Shown: piece after piece, positions 7,215 through 16,857 of the stretch
Layout: every line of letters begins with the position of its first letter
Numbering within the stretch: the first letter of the stretch is position 1
Assembly: GCF_000504165.1 (NCBI RefSeq)
Contig: NZ_KI632505.1
Span: 372,001-436,000 of the forward strand
DNA length: 64,000 nucleotides
Source of the DNA: Bacillus sp. FJAT-14578
Lineage (GTDB): Bacteria; Bacillota; Bacilli; Bacillales; Bacillaceae_H
Direction: 5' to 3'
Position numbers and translations under genes: made by a program
The notes under the pieces: generated by a model
The model's input: only the letters and a program-made list of their open reading frames with translations
Told to the model about the DNA's origin: nothing
Database searches by the model: none

Positions 7215-7793
7215 ATGCTCCAAAAAATCTCTGCTGCATTGATAGGCAGCTTTTTATTAGGGACAGGCATTAACGGATTTTTGGCTCCTTATCATTTGTT
7301 AGATGGCGGAATCATTGGCATTGCCTTAATTCTTCACTATTACTTCGATTTTCCCACCGGTCTATGCATGCTTGTGTTAAGTGCTCCACTATTCTTTTAT
7401 GCCTGGAAATATGAGAAGAAATATTTTTATAATAGCTTAAACGGACTCCTGCTCTCTTCCCTTTTAATCGACTGGCTCTCCCCGCTAAGGCAGCATTTTG
7501 ATGTCCCCATTTTCTTCAGTTCCCTCCTTGGAGGAGCACTAGTCGGCATTGGCATCGGATTAATGCTGCGTTATGAAACGAGCACAGGAGGAACGGATTT
7601 GATCGCCCAAATTTTAGCGAAATGGACTTCTTGGAATGTGGGCGTATTAATCTTTATCATTGACACGATCGTTGTTTTAGTGGGCATGAAAACCGTGGGA
7701 CTAACATCCTTTATATTTTCATTAGTCGTGATTTCGGTTGTTGGTGTCATGACTTCCCTTACAGTGATGATGCCTTCAAATTCTTTAAAATAA
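7215..7793 (+). CDS. YitT-family membrane protein, short form
   Basis: A 192-residue integral membrane protein with about five hydrophobic segments. The motif GINGFLAPYHLLDGGIIGIA and the later RYETSTGGTDLIAQIL are typical of the YitT/DUF161 family. Most YitT proteins are about 280 residues with a C-terminal DUF2179 domain, which is absent here. The ATG at 7215 has AAGGTG six bases before it and is preferred to the upstream GTG. Transport substrate and role are unknown. Confidence 0.8.
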   Translation: MLQKISAALIGSFLLGTGINGFLAPYHLLDGGIIGIALILHYYFDFPTGLCMLVLSAPLFFYAWKYEKKYFYNSLNGLLLSSLLIDWLSPLRQHFDVPIFFSSLLGGALVGIGIGLMLRYETSTGGTDLIAQILAKWTSWNVGVLIFIIDTIVVLVGMKTVGLTSFIFSLVVISVVGVMTSLTVMMPSNSLK

Positions 7794-7948
7794 GTTGATC
7801 TACAGTGATTCAGGAATTAGTAAAGAGATGATTGACAAATATCTCTTTCATTGAATAAAGAAGTGTCGATTTATTAAGTAGAATTGATTATAGAAGGAAA
7901 TACATACCCATTAATATTATTAAAGAAACCGATTGAAAACATCACAAA

Positions 7949-7986
7949 AAAGCATGCACAACTCTTGCTTGTGCATGCTCCCCTTT
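7949..7986 (-). terminator. Rho-independent terminator of the CBS-domain gene
   Basis: On the minus strand AGCATGCACA pairs with TGTGCATGCT and is followed by TTTTTTGTG, just past the stop at 7987. Confidence 0.8.
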
Positions 7987-9324
7987 TTATGATGTTACCT
8001 CTGCTTCTTCTACCATTTCGGCTTCGATTTTAGCCGGAAACACTTCGATTCGTTTAATATGGTGGTCTTCAATTTCAAGCACTTTAAACTCATATCCGCC
8101 AAAGACTAATGACTCGCCTTTTTCCAAATCAAAGTTTTGGGTCAGCATCCAGCCCCCGATCGTATCCATATCTTCCTCTTCAATATCTGTTCCCAATAAG
8201 TCGTTTACTTCATCAATTAACACTTTTGAGTCAAAGATATAGTGGTTTTCCTTTACCTTTTGAACCTCGGATACTTCATCGGCATCGAACTCATCGCGGA
8301 TGTCCCCTACGATTTCCTCGAGGATATCCTCAACGGTTACAAGTCCGGCCGTACCGCCGTACTCATCCATCAAGATGGCCATATGAATGCGGTCTTTCTG
8401 GAATTTAAGCAATAAATCATGGATCGGTATCGATTCAATGACTTGGATAATCGGCTTCGTATAAGCTTCAACCGTCTTTTGTTTGATATCCTTTCCATGC
8501 ACGTAATCCGTCAGCACTTCCTTCAAATTGACCAATCCGAAAACTTGGTCTTTGTTTCCTTCTAACACAACTGGATAACGGGTATATTTTTCAACCTTCG
8601 CGACATTCAAGAAGTCTTCAATCGTATCGTCTTTCGAGATGCTCACAATTTCCGTACGGGGCACCATGATCTCTTTCGCAATGCGATCGTCGAATTCGAA
8701 AATGTTATTCACATATTTGAATTCGGACTGATTGATTTCACCGCTTTCGTAACTCTCAGAAAGAATGATACGAAGTTCTTCTTCACTGTGGGCCAGTTCA
8801 TGTTCCGATGCCGGCTTAAGACCGAATAAGCCTGTAAGCGCACGGGCGGAACCATTTAATACCCAAATAAACGGGTACATGATTTTATAGAATAAAATGA
8901 TCGGGCGGGCAAATAGAAGCGTAACGGTTTCCGCCTTTTGAATGGCCAATGTCTTTGGAGCCAGCTCTCCCACCACTACGTGCAGAAAAGTGACCGATAC
9001 AAAGGCAATCACGAAAGAAAGGATACTAACAACAGACCCGTCTAAATGGAGTCGTTCAAATAATGGATGTAATAATCGTTCAACGGTCGGTTCCCCCAGC
9101 CAACCTAATCCGAGGGCTGTCACCGTAATACCTAATTGGCAGGCAGATAAATATTCATCCAAATTGGAAATGACTTTTTTGGCGGCAATAGCATTTTTAT
9201 TTCCTTCGGCCACCAATTGGTCGATACGTGTACTGCGAATTTTGACGACGGCAAACTCCGTTGCCACAAAAAATCCTGTCATAGCGATTAAAACTGCGAT
9301 TAATACTAAGTTAACTATGTCCAA
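7987..9324 (-). CDS. HlyC/CorC-type membrane protein with CBS domains
   Basis: A 445-residue protein with a DUF21 (CNNM) transmembrane region (residues 1-190), then a paired CBS domain (about 210-335, with the family motif IMVPRTEI), and a C-terminal CorC_HlyC domain (about 350-430, ending near EVFPAKI). Family members are linked to magnesium or divalent-cation efflux and to salt tolerance. It is transcribed alone, with a terminator directly downstream. The substrate is not shown by sequence. Confidence 0.88.
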   Translation of the reverse strand: MDIVNLVLIAVLIAMTGFFVATEFAVVKIRSTRIDQLVAEGNKNAIAAKKVISNLDEYLSACQLGITVTALGLGWLGEPTVERLLHPLFERLHLDGSVVSILSFVIAFVSVTFLHVVVGELAPKTLAIQKAETVTLLFARPIILFYKIMYPFIWVLNGSARALTGLFGLKPASEHELAHSEEELRIILSESYESGEINQSEFKYVNNIFEFDDRIAKEIMVPRTEIVSISKDDTIEDFLNVAKVEKYTRYPVVLEGNKDQVFGLVNLKEVLTDYVHGKDIKQKTVEAYTKPIIQVIESIPIHDLLLKFQKDRIHMAILMDEYGGTAGLVTVEDILEEIVGDIRDEFDADEVSEVQKVKENHYIFDSKVLIDEVNDLLGTDIEEEDMDTIGGWMLTQNFDLEKGESLVFGGYEFKVLEIEDHHIKRIEVFPAKIEAEMVEEAEVTS

Positions 9325-9502
9325 ATATGATCCTTAACCCGTTTTTACCCAAACGAGCAAGGAAACACCTCCTAGTAAATAAAAATAATTAAAATCTTTA
9401 TTGTATCGTTGGGCAAAAACATCCCATACTTTTACTTTTAATTGTACCCATATGGATCATCCAAATGCCATTTGGGCCAAAAAATCTATTTTTTCTTTCT
9501 AG

Positions 9503-9880
9503 TTAACCCAACAGCATGACCAATGAATGAATCAATGTCATGCTCTCCGGTGAAAGACGCTTGAGGATCAGCTTTTTTTCATCGTCCTCGAGCTTTTCCA
9601 TTAAGGGCAGCAAATCTTCCACGTTTTCTTTTAAACATTTCATTTGATCTGCCACATCACTTGCTTGGCGGCCGACATCAGGCTGCTTCTCCTGCTTTTT
9701 TGTTACGAGTGATTCTTTAATTTCCTCTAAGGATAACTTTTGCTGCTTGCTCATTTCTATGAATCTCAAATCCTCTAATGCTTCATGAGAGTAATAGCGA
9801 TAATTGGAAGCAGTACGTTCTGCTTTAAGCAAGCCCAAATTCGTATAGTAATCGATCGTGCGCTTTGTTACATCCGCCAT
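9503..9880 (-). CDS. MerR-family regulator, N-terminus possibly frameshifted
   Basis: A 125-residue protein whose first 60 residues (RTIDYYTNLGLLKAERT) are the second half of a MerR winged helix, followed by a coiled coil (about 70-110). Read upstream in frame, the DNA encodes RYRIGELAEM, the missing first helix, but no start codon lies in that frame. An ATG at 9918 behind AAAGGGGG is one frame off. Either a one-base indel has separated start and body, or a truncated protein starts at 9880. Effector and targets are unknown. Confidence 0.65.
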   Translation of the reverse strand: MADVTKRTIDYYTNLGLLKAERTASNYRYYSHEALEDLRFIEMSKQQKLSLEEIKESLVTKKQEKQPDVGRQASDVADQMKCLKENVEDLLPLMEKLEDDEKKLILKRLSPESMTLIHSLVMLLG

Positions 9881-10126
9881 CTCTGCAAGCTCGCCAATTC
9901 GGTATCTCCCAGCCCCATCAGACCACCCCCTTTAAATAAGTAAAGCATAACGTGATGGTTTAGTCAAAATCCATCTTAATAATCGTTTTACGTTCCAGGA
10001 TTCGAAAAGGTTTCATTTTTTTTTGCAGATTGTAAATTTTCTATTATTCTACTTTTGGTTTGTGTCATAAAAGACTTACATAAAGGAAGCAATATTCTTC
10101 CGCCTTGAATGTCCCCAAAGATTTCT

Positions 10127-10166
10127 AAAAAATAAGACATGGGCATTCACCCATGTCTTATTTTTT
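10127..10166 (-). terminator. Rho-independent terminator of the gab operon
   Basis: AAAAAATAAGACATGGG and its exact complement flank a six-base loop, with T runs on both sides. It follows the gabD stop and may work in both directions. Confidence 0.85.
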
Positions 10167-11598
10167 AAAAGCCGATGGAAATATACTTCACTTCCAAATA
10201 TTCTTCAATGCCGTAGTGTCCGCCTTCGCGTCCGAGTCCGCTTTCCTTGAAGCCGCCGAATGGCGCCTGGGCGACAGACGGCAGCCCGTCGTTCAAGCCG
10301 ACGATTCCATATTCGAGTCCCTCTGAAATTTGGATGGCTTCGCTGATGTTTTCGCTGAACACATAGGCTGCCAATCCATATGGTGTGTTGTTGGCGCGTT
10401 CAATTACCTCTTCCGTTGTTTGGAATGTGGTAATCGGTGCAACCGGGCCGAACGTTTCTTCATTCATGCAAAGCATGTCATCTGTTACATCCGTCAACAC
10501 GGTCGGTTCAATGAAAAATCCTTCTTTGTCTTCCAGCTTGCGGCCGCCAATCACAACCTTGGCGCCTTTTTCTGTCGCATCTTTCAATTGTGCCGCCACT
10601 TTTTCCACTGCACGTTCATCGATCAATGGACCGATGTCTACTCCTTCTTCCAGCCCGTTTCCGACTTTGAACTCGGCAACGGCTTTTGTAAAGGCATCAA
10701 CGAAGGAATCGACCACGGACTCATGTACATACACACGGTTCGCACATACGCACGTTTGGCCGGCATTGCGGTATTTCGAACCGATCAGTCCTTTGGCCGC
10801 TTTTTCGATATCGGCATTGGCCGTCACGATAAACGGCGCATGTCCTCCAAGCTCAAGCGACACTTTTTTCACCGTATCGGCCGCTTGGCGCATAAGCAGT
10901 TTTCCGACTTCCGTTGAGCCCGTAAACGAAATTTTTCTAACACGGCCATCTTTCATCCACGTTTCACCGATTGCTTTTGCATCCCCTGTCACGATATTGA
11001 TGACACCTTTTGGAATGCCCGCTTCTTCCGCCAATTCTACCAATCTGAATGCCGTCAGCGGCGTGAGTTCAGCAGGCTTGATGACAGCTGTGCATCCAGC
11101 TGCCAATGCCGGAGCCACTTTTCTCGTAATCATTGCGGCCGGGAAATTCCACGGAGTGATGGCAGCCATAACGCCAACCGGCTGTTTTTGAACGAGAAGG
11201 CGTTTTTTCGGGTCTGATGCTGGAATTGTTTCACCGTAAATTCGTTTCCCTTCCTCTGCGTACCACGAAATGAAGCTGTTTGCGTAACTGACTTCGCCAA
11301 TGGCTTCTTTTAATGGCTTTCCTTGTTCTTTCGTCATCAGCTCTCCGATTTCTTCTTTCGCTTCATCGATGAGCTGATGCCACTTCATTAAAAGAGTCGC
11401 ACGCTCTGCCGCCGTTTTTTTCGACCACGTCTTGAACGCTTCATGCGCCGCATCTACGGCTTGTTTCGCTTCCTTTGCCCCGCCGTATGGAACGGACGCG
11501 AACACTTCCTTTGTCGCGGGATTAATAACATCAATTTTCTCGTTTGTGTCTACCCACTCTCCGTCAATATACATTCTCCACTGCTTCATTTTATGCAC
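10165..11598 (-). CDS. gabD: Succinate-semialdehyde dehydrogenase
   Basis: A 477-residue aldehyde dehydrogenase that oxidises succinate semialdehyde to succinate with NAD(P), the last step of GABA breakdown. The active-site motif GQTCVCANR places the catalytic cysteine at Cys283, and LELGGHAP holds the general-base glutamate. TPWNFPAAM and FTGSTEVGK are the coenzyme-binding signatures. The start overlaps the permease stop by 8 bp, and it is the last gene of the gabT-regulator-permease-gabD group. Confidence 0.93.
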   Translation of the reverse strand: MHKMKQWRMYIDGEWVDTNEKIDVINPATKEVFASVPYGGAKEAKQAVDAAHEAFKTWSKKTAAERATLLMKWHQLIDEAKEEIGELMTKEQGKPLKEAIGEVSYANSFISWYAEEGKRIYGETIPASDPKKRLLVQKQPVGVMAAITPWNFPAAMITRKVAPALAAGCTAVIKPAELTPLTAFRLVELAEEAGIPKGVINIVTGDAKAIGETWMKDGRVRKISFTGSTEVGKLLMRQAADTVKKVSLELGGHAPFIVTANADIEKAAKGLIGSKYRNAGQTCVCANRVYVHESVVDSFVDAFTKAVAEFKVGNGLEEGVDIGPLIDERAVEKVAAQLKDATEKGAKVVIGGRKLEDKEGFFIEPTVLTDVTDDMLCMNEETFGPVAPITTFQTTEEVIERANNTPYGLAAYVFSENISEAIQISEGLEYGIVGLNDGLPSVAQAPFGGFKESGLGREGGHYGIEEYLEVKYISIGF

Positions 11599-13015
11599 TC
11601 CCCTTTGCCTTATGTAATTGGTTGTCTTTACTTTCTATATGTCCATTATACTTTCCTTTGTTCATTTGATAGTAGAAATATGCTCCGATGGCCACCCAAC
11701 CTGCTACCATGATCCACTCATACGGCCAAATGAGCGCAGCCGGCATACCAGGCATGTAAAGGACGATAAATCCAAAGCTCAGTACAAGAGCAATCCACCC
11801 TACCGCTTGTCCTTTACCAGCTTTGAACGGGCGTTCCATATTCGGTTCTTTTTTGCGCAAAGCAATAAATGATAGCGCTACCAAGAAGTATGCCACCACA
11901 ATGCCCAAGCCGCCGGCATCCACAATCCATACTAAAGCCGGACGTCCCAATAACGGGGCCAATGCCGCTAATGCACCGAGGAACATAATAGCATTTGTCG
12001 GCGTTTTATATTTCGGATGTAAATAGGCGAACCATTTTGGCAGCATTCCGTTATTTGCCATTGCATAAATTACACGGCTTCCCCCGATGATGAATGCATT
12101 CCAACTTGTCACGATTCCGCATATTCCACCTAATATTAAAACTTTTGCGAAAATTTCAGAGCCAAAAACAGTTCCCATCGCATCCGCTGTCGCCAATTGT
12201 GTGACGCTTAACGCTTCTTGATCCAGTGCCATCGAAACCCCAAAAGCAACCGCCAAGTAAAAGATAACGGCACAGCCGACAGACACAATTAAAATTTTCC
12301 CTATATCCCGAAACGGAATGTCAGCTTCTTTTGCGACCTGAGGGATGACATCAAAACCAACGAATAAAAATGGAATCATGATTAAAACGGTCATGATGCC
12401 TGTGGCTCCATCTACAAAAAACGGCTCGAGATTTTTTGTATCTCCATTGACGGCCGAGCCAAACACAAGCATTAAACCGATCAACACGATGGCAGCAGTC
12501 AAGATGACTTGTGTTACAGCCGCTTCTTTTAATCCGATATAATTAAGAGCAGTCAACAGTACCGCACCGACTGAACCGATTAACACCCAAGTAATGTACA
12601 CATCCCAACCGGCGATTGTCCATAGAAACCCCGTTTGATAATTTGGAATCAAGTAATCCACAACCGTCGGCAGGGCAACCGCTTCAAACGTGACAACAGA
12701 TACATACCCGAGCGTAATGGCCCATGACGCAATGAACGAAGCTTTTCTTCCCAACCCCCGGTTCACATGATAGTTGATTCCCCCGATTTCGGGCATCGCC
12801 GAAGCAAGCTCGGCATATGTAAGCCCGACAAATGTGACGAGAACGCCTCCAATTACAAACGCAATCAAAGCGCCGATTGATCCTGCCTGGATAATCCAGT
12901 TTCCAGATAACACGACCCATCCCCATCCAAGCATCGCTCCAATCGCTAAAAACAAGACATCAACCTTCGATAAAACCTTTTTTAACTCTTTCTCTTCTCC
13001 CTTCATCCCCTTCAA
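11591..13015 (-). CDS. APC-family amino acid permease, likely GABA uptake
   Basis: A 474-residue permease with about 12 hydrophobic segments. The first carries the APC signature FLAIGAMLGWGW, and PEIGGINYHVNRGLG follows helix 2. Position between the sigma54 regulator and gabD argues for GABA or a related amino acid. The first 56 bp overlap the regulator gene in another frame, so translation is probably coupled. The gabP name is not given because the substrate cannot be read from sequence. Confidence 0.85.
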   Translation of the reverse strand: MKGMKGEEKELKKVLSKVDVLFLAIGAMLGWGWVVLSGNWIIQAGSIGALIAFVIGGVLVTFVGLTYAELASAMPEIGGINYHVNRGLGRKASFIASWAITLGYVSVVTFEAVALPTVVDYLIPNYQTGFLWTIAGWDVYITWVLIGSVGAVLLTALNYIGLKEAAVTQVILTAAIVLIGLMLVFGSAVNGDTKNLEPFFVDGATGIMTVLIMIPFLFVGFDVIPQVAKEADIPFRDIGKILIVSVGCAVIFYLAVAFGVSMALDQEALSVTQLATADAMGTVFGSEIFAKVLILGGICGIVTSWNAFIIGGSRVIYAMANNGMLPKWFAYLHPKYKTPTNAIMFLGALAALAPLLGRPALVWIVDAGGLGIVVAYFLVALSFIALRKKEPNMERPFKAGKGQAVGWIALVLSFGFIVLYMPGMPAALIWPYEWIMVAGWVAIGAYFYYQMNKGKYNGHIESKDNQLHKAKGSA

Positions 13016-14387
13016 CCCTTTCGATGTATTTTCTCACTTTCCTCATAGCTGACGATTGGCTGATTCCAAGCACTTCAGCCACTTTATAAGTCGATCCATA
13101 TTGTTCGTATGCTTGCTGAACGACTCTTTTCTCCACGTCTTCCAAGATCTCAGGAAGCGTATTTCCTTTTCTCACAAGCTCGGTTTCTATCATTTCCGGA
13201 GGCAAATCCTCTATCGTTACAACCTGATCGTTTGTGACGACAAGACGCTCTACCATATTTTCCAGCTCACGGATATTCCCTTTCCACCCATGATGAATGA
13301 AAGCTTCAAGCACTTTCGGCGAGAAGCGGACCTCTTGATCATACAGCTTGTTGAAATGGTCCAAAAAGTGATAGACAAGCGGCACGATGTCCTCTTTTCG
13401 TTCACGCAAAGGCGGAATATAAATAGGCACTACATTTAAACGGTAATATAAGTCACGGCGAAACGTTCCTTCCTCCGCCATTTCCGCTAAATCTTTATTC
13501 GTTGCGGCAATGATGCGGATATCGAGTGAAATCGGCTTTTGCCCTCCGACAGGCCGAATTTGCTTTTCCTGCAATACATGTAGAAGTTTGCTTTGCGCTT
13601 GCAGGGACAATTCCCCGATTTCATCCAAAAACAGCGTTCCGCCATTGGACAGTTCAATCAATCCTTTTTTCCCTTCACGAAAAGCCCCGGTAAATGTTCC
13701 GCCTTCATAGCCGAACAATTCCGACTCAATCAGCTGTTCAGGCAAGGCTGCACAGTTAATGTCATTAAAAACATGGTCTCTGCGCGGGCTTAATTGATGA
13801 ATGGCACGCACGATTTTGCTTTTGCCGACACCCGTTTCTCCTAAAAGCAAGACGGTGGTGTTCACTTTTGCGACTTTTTTTACGGTCGATAGAACACGTT
13901 CCATGCTTGCACTTTTGGAAATCATCCCTTCCACTTCCAGCGGCTCATTCCATTCTTTTTTATAGGAAGCCAGTTGATCTTCCATTTCCTCGAGTTTATG
14001 CCGTAAATGCATCAACTCGGTCAAGTCGCGCGAATAACTGATGACGCTTTTTAATTCGCCATGTTCATTAAACACCGGCTGCGTACGAACATGTAGATAT
14101 CGCCCTGAATTCGTCGTTTGAAACAATTCGATCGGCTGTTTCTTTTCAATCACCTTTAATGTGGCGGACGGGTAAAAGATTCCCATCTTCTCTAAATCTT
14201 TTACATGTTTGCCTATTAAATGGCTTGAAGGCATGCCATAGTTTCTTTCACATGCGGAATTCACAAGCACGACGATTCCATCCGCATTTGTTAAAAAAAT
14301 TTCATCGAATGACGATTCAAAAATGTCGAGTAACTCTTCTGCAACAGGACCTAATGATGGATTCATAGCAAGCTTCCCCCTGAACAT
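12960..14387 (-). CDS. Sigma54-dependent transcriptional activator with PAS domain
   Basis: A 475-residue regulator: a PAS domain (about 15-130), a sigma54-interacting AAA+ domain (about 155-385) with Walker A GETGVGKSK and Walker B GGTLFLDEIGE, and a Fis-type helix-turn-helix at the C-terminus (VAEVLGISQSSAMRKVRKY). The sigma54-contact loop reads GTFTGA instead of the common GAFTGA. It follows gabT by 68 bp. It probably activates the -24/-12 promoter ahead of gabT in response to GABA or a metabolite sensed by the PAS domain. Confidence 0.9.
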   Translation of the reverse strand: MFRGKLAMNPSLGPVAEELLDIFESSFDEIFLTNADGIVVLVNSACERNYGMPSSHLIGKHVKDLEKMGIFYPSATLKVIEKKQPIELFQTTNSGRYLHVRTQPVFNEHGELKSVISYSRDLTELMHLRHKLEEMEDQLASYKKEWNEPLEVEGMISKSASMERVLSTVKKVAKVNTTVLLLGETGVGKSKIVRAIHQLSPRRDHVFNDINCAALPEQLIESELFGYEGGTFTGAFREGKKGLIELSNGGTLFLDEIGELSLQAQSKLLHVLQEKQIRPVGGQKPISLDIRIIAATNKDLAEMAEEGTFRRDLYYRLNVVPIYIPPLRERKEDIVPLVYHFLDHFNKLYDQEVRFSPKVLEAFIHHGWKGNIRELENMVERLVVTNDQVVTIEDLPPEMIETELVRKGNTLPEILEDVEKRVVQQAYEQYGSTYKVAEVLGISQSSAMRKVRKYIERVEGDEGRRERVKKGFIEG

Positions 14388-14455
14388 AATATCCCTCCCA
14401 TTATATCAGAAAGTTCTTTCAGAAAAGAGAAGCTTGTCAGCTTTTGTCACATTAT

Positions 14456-15817
14456 TTAAATGGCTGCCATTTGCTCGGCGATCGCTGCCTTCATCGATTC
14501 TTCAATGATAGCTAATCCTTCTTCTAATTGTTCGTCTGTAATGACAAGTGGCATTAAAATACGAAGAACGTTCCCGAACGCTCCGGCGCTCAACAATAGC
14601 AGTCCGCGCTTGTTTGCTTCCTGGACAATGCGGTTCGTCAATTCTTTGTTCGGTTCTTTCGTCTCCCGATCTTTCACAAGCTCCATCGCACACATGGAAC
14701 CGAGACCGCGCACATCCCCTACGACATCATATTTGTCTTGCCATTGACGGAAACGGTTCATCACAACTTCTCCTAGTTTTTCACCGCGTTCGTTCAAGTT
14801 TTCTTCTTCGATAATATCAAGCACCGCAAGCGCTGCTGCGCATCCAAGCGGACTTCCGCTGTATGTGCCCCCTAATTCCCCTGGAGCGGCAGCATCCATG
14901 ATTTCTTTTCTTCCGATTACTCCGCTTATCGGTACACCTGCACCCATTGATTTAGATACGGTAATAAGATCTGGGACTACCTCAAAATGTTCGATTCCGA
15001 AATAACGGCCTGTCCGTCCGAAACCTGCTTGGATTTCATCTGATACAAACAGGATGCCGTGTTTTTGACATTCTTCGTACACCGCTTGAACGAATCGCTT
15101 AGATGGAACGATGAAACCTCCTTCTCCTTGCACCGGCTCCATCACGACGGCCGCAATTGTTTCCGGGGCTACCTCGTTTATGAACAGCTCGCGGAACTGC
15201 TGGATGATGCTTTCTTCATACTCCGCTTCCGATAAACTTCCAGGACGGCGGTATGTATATGGATACGGCGCTTTATAAACCTCCGGCGCAAACGGCCCGA
15301 ATTCGAATTTATATGGTTTCACTTTGCTCGTCATCGTCATCGTCATTAACGTCCGGCCATGGAAGCCTCGTGTAAATGAAATGATTCCCGGGCGCTTTGT
15401 ATATTTGCGGGCAATTTTCACGGCATTTTCGACCGCTTCCGCTCCGCTGTTCAATAAAATGACTTGCTTTTCATGATCTCCCGGTGCAATGGCTGCTAAT
15501 TTTTCCGCCAGTTCGATATATGGTTCATACATTACGACATTAAAGCCTGTATGAATATATTGGTCCACTTGCTCGTGCAATGCTTGCTTTACTTTTGGAT
15601 GGCAATGGCCGACGTTGATGGTTCCGATTGCCCCCGCAAAATCAATAAATGAATTTCCATCTACATCATGAACGATCGCTCCATCAGCCGATTGAACGAA
15701 TGTTTGAATCCCGTTGCTGACACCTCTAGGAACGATACGGTTGCGTCTTTCCAATAACTGCTCTGCTTTATTTCCTGGTAGATTGGTTTTTACATTGGCA
15801 AATTTTTGATTCATCAT
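14456..15817 (-). CDS. gabT: 4-aminobutyrate aminotransferase
   Basis: A 453-residue class-III PLP aminotransferase converting GABA and 2-oxoglutarate to succinate semialdehyde and glutamate. The PLP lysine is Lys289 in LITVSKSMGAGVP, and the cofactor aspartate is in FVSDEIQAGFGRTGR. NSGAEAVENAVKIAR binds the phosphate. It is the first gene behind a strong sigma54 promoter and feeds the dehydrogenase encoded at the other end of the operon. Confidence 0.93.
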   Translation of the reverse strand: MMNQKFANVKTNLPGNKAEQLLERRNRIVPRGVSNGIQTFVQSADGAIVHDVDGNSFIDFAGAIGTINVGHCHPKVKQALHEQVDQYIHTGFNVVMYEPYIELAEKLAAIAPGDHEKQVILLNSGAEAVENAVKIARKYTKRPGIISFTRGFHGRTLMTMTMTSKVKPYKFEFGPFAPEVYKAPYPYTYRRPGSLSEAEYEESIIQQFRELFINEVAPETIAAVVMEPVQGEGGFIVPSKRFVQAVYEECQKHGILFVSDEIQAGFGRTGRYFGIEHFEVVPDLITVSKSMGAGVPISGVIGRKEIMDAAAPGELGGTYSGSPLGCAAALAVLDIIEEENLNERGEKLGEVVMNRFRQWQDKYDVVGDVRGLGSMCAMELVKDRETKEPNKELTNRIVQEANKRGLLLLSAGAFGNVLRILMPLVITDEQLEEGLAIIEESMKAAIAEQMAAI

Positions 15818-15856
15818 ACATCTTCCTTCCTCTCATTGGGTGTTCACTTTTTATAG

Positions 15857-15874
15857 ATGCAAGATGCGTGCCAA
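15857..15874 (-). promoter_or_regulatory. Sigma54 (-24/-12) promoter of the gab operon
   Basis: The minus strand reads TTGGCACGCATCTTGCAT, a near-perfect match to the TGGCAC-N5-TTGCA consensus, about 40 bp upstream of the gabT start. The encoded sigma54 activator downstream supports the call. Confidence 0.9.
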
Positions 15875-15926
15875 CTTCTATTTGTTCATAAAAAAGGCAT
15901 TTTTCTGTCTATTCACCCATCATTTT

Positions 15927-15993
15927 AAGTCATTCTAGACTTAAACAAGTCTAAAACGACTTATTTTTCGTTTCGCATAAAGTGAAACCTTCA
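15927..15993. promoter_or_regulatory. Probable upstream activator sites for the sigma54 regulator
   Basis: A perfect inverted repeat, TAGACTT-aaac-AAGTCTA at 15936-15953, sits inside a longer imperfect palindrome (15927-15962). GTTTC and GAAAC flank nine bases about 30 bp further. These lie 60-120 bp upstream of the -24/-12 promoter, the normal place for activator binding. Confidence 0.55.
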
Positions 15994-16139
15994 TTAAGCG
16001 GGGAAGTTGTGTCCTTTTTATAGAAGCCATTTTCTATAAGGCCTTGTTTAAATTTTGATGTTGATTTTTACCCAGTAAAAAAGACCGATTTTATACACCC
16101 TTTTCGTTTACTATTCGAACTAACACTGTTGAATACGAC

Positions 16140-16169
16140 AAAGGCATTCCCAATTAAAGGAATGCCTTA
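16140..16169 (-). terminator. Terminator of the molybdate transporter operon
   Basis: AAGGCATTCC pairs with GGAATGCCTT across CAATTAAA, 25 bp past the modB stop on the minus strand. Confidence 0.75.
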
Positions 16170-16194
16170 AAAGAAGAGTATTATTTGTATGCCA

Positions 16195-16851
16195 TCAGGA
16201 TTTTATTAAGTGAACGCATATTAACATTAAAAATGAAATACCGATCATACTCATTACCCATAACCAAGCCAATTCCATATTGCCTGAGTCAATGGCTACA
16301 TATATAGCTGTCGGAATGGTTTGGGTTTTCCCTGGGATATTCCCTGCGAACATTAGAGTCGCTCCAAACTCGCCTAATGCTCTTGCAAAGCTCAATATCG
16401 CACCCGAAATGATTGCTTTCAGTGCAAGAGGAATCGAAATAATCGTAAACACTTTCCATTCATTTGCTCCGTCTACACGAGCTGCACCCTCAATATCCTT
16501 ATCAACCGCTTCAAATCCTGCCTTAGAAGATTGATACATAAGAGGAAAAGCGACAACAGCAGCGGCAATAACAGCAGCCCACCACGTAAACATAACAGGT
16601 TGTTCGAATAACTTTTCGATTAATTGCCCTATGAGACTATTCCTTCCAAATATAACAATTAACAAGAATCCTACAACGGAAGGCGGCAATACTAACGGTA
16701 AAAGGAAAACCGTTTCAACTAATGCTTTCCCTTTGAATTTCCTATTAGCCATCATCTTCCCCAAAAACAATCCTAAGATTAATACCCATACTCCTGAGAC
16801 CAATGCTATCTCAATGGACAGCCTGACTGGTGACCAAAAGTCCATTGCCAT
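16195..16851 (-). CDS. modB: Molybdate ABC transporter permease, YvgM-like
   Basis: A 218-residue permease with five hydrophobic segments and the ModB/CysT-type inner-membrane motif EGAARVDGANEWKVF, which docks onto the ATPase. It follows modA by 6 bp. No modC ATPase gene is adjacent, the same arrangement as the Bacillus subtilis yvgLM locus, so the ATPase must come from elsewhere. Confidence 0.88.
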   Translation of the reverse strand: MAMDFWSPVRLSIEIALVSGVWVLILGLFLGKMMANRKFKGKALVETVFLLPLVLPPSVVGFLLIVIFGRNSLIGQLIEKLFEQPVMFTWWAAVIAAAVVAFPLMYQSSKAGFEAVDKDIEGAARVDGANEWKVFTIISIPLALKAIISGAILSFARALGEFGATLMFAGNIPGKTQTIPTAIYVAIDSGNMELAWLWVMSMIGISFLMLICVHLIKS

Positions 16852-16857
16852 TGTAAA

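Noticed and set aside
9325..9502. A metal riboswitch upstream of the CBS-domain gene
   Set aside because: I looked for M-box and yybP-ykoY motifs and found none.
10385..11191. 268-residue plus-strand ORF
   Set aside because: It lies antisense within gabD, lacks a ribosome site, and its composition (many Ser, Ala and Thr) is that of a shadow of a GC-rich third-position gene.
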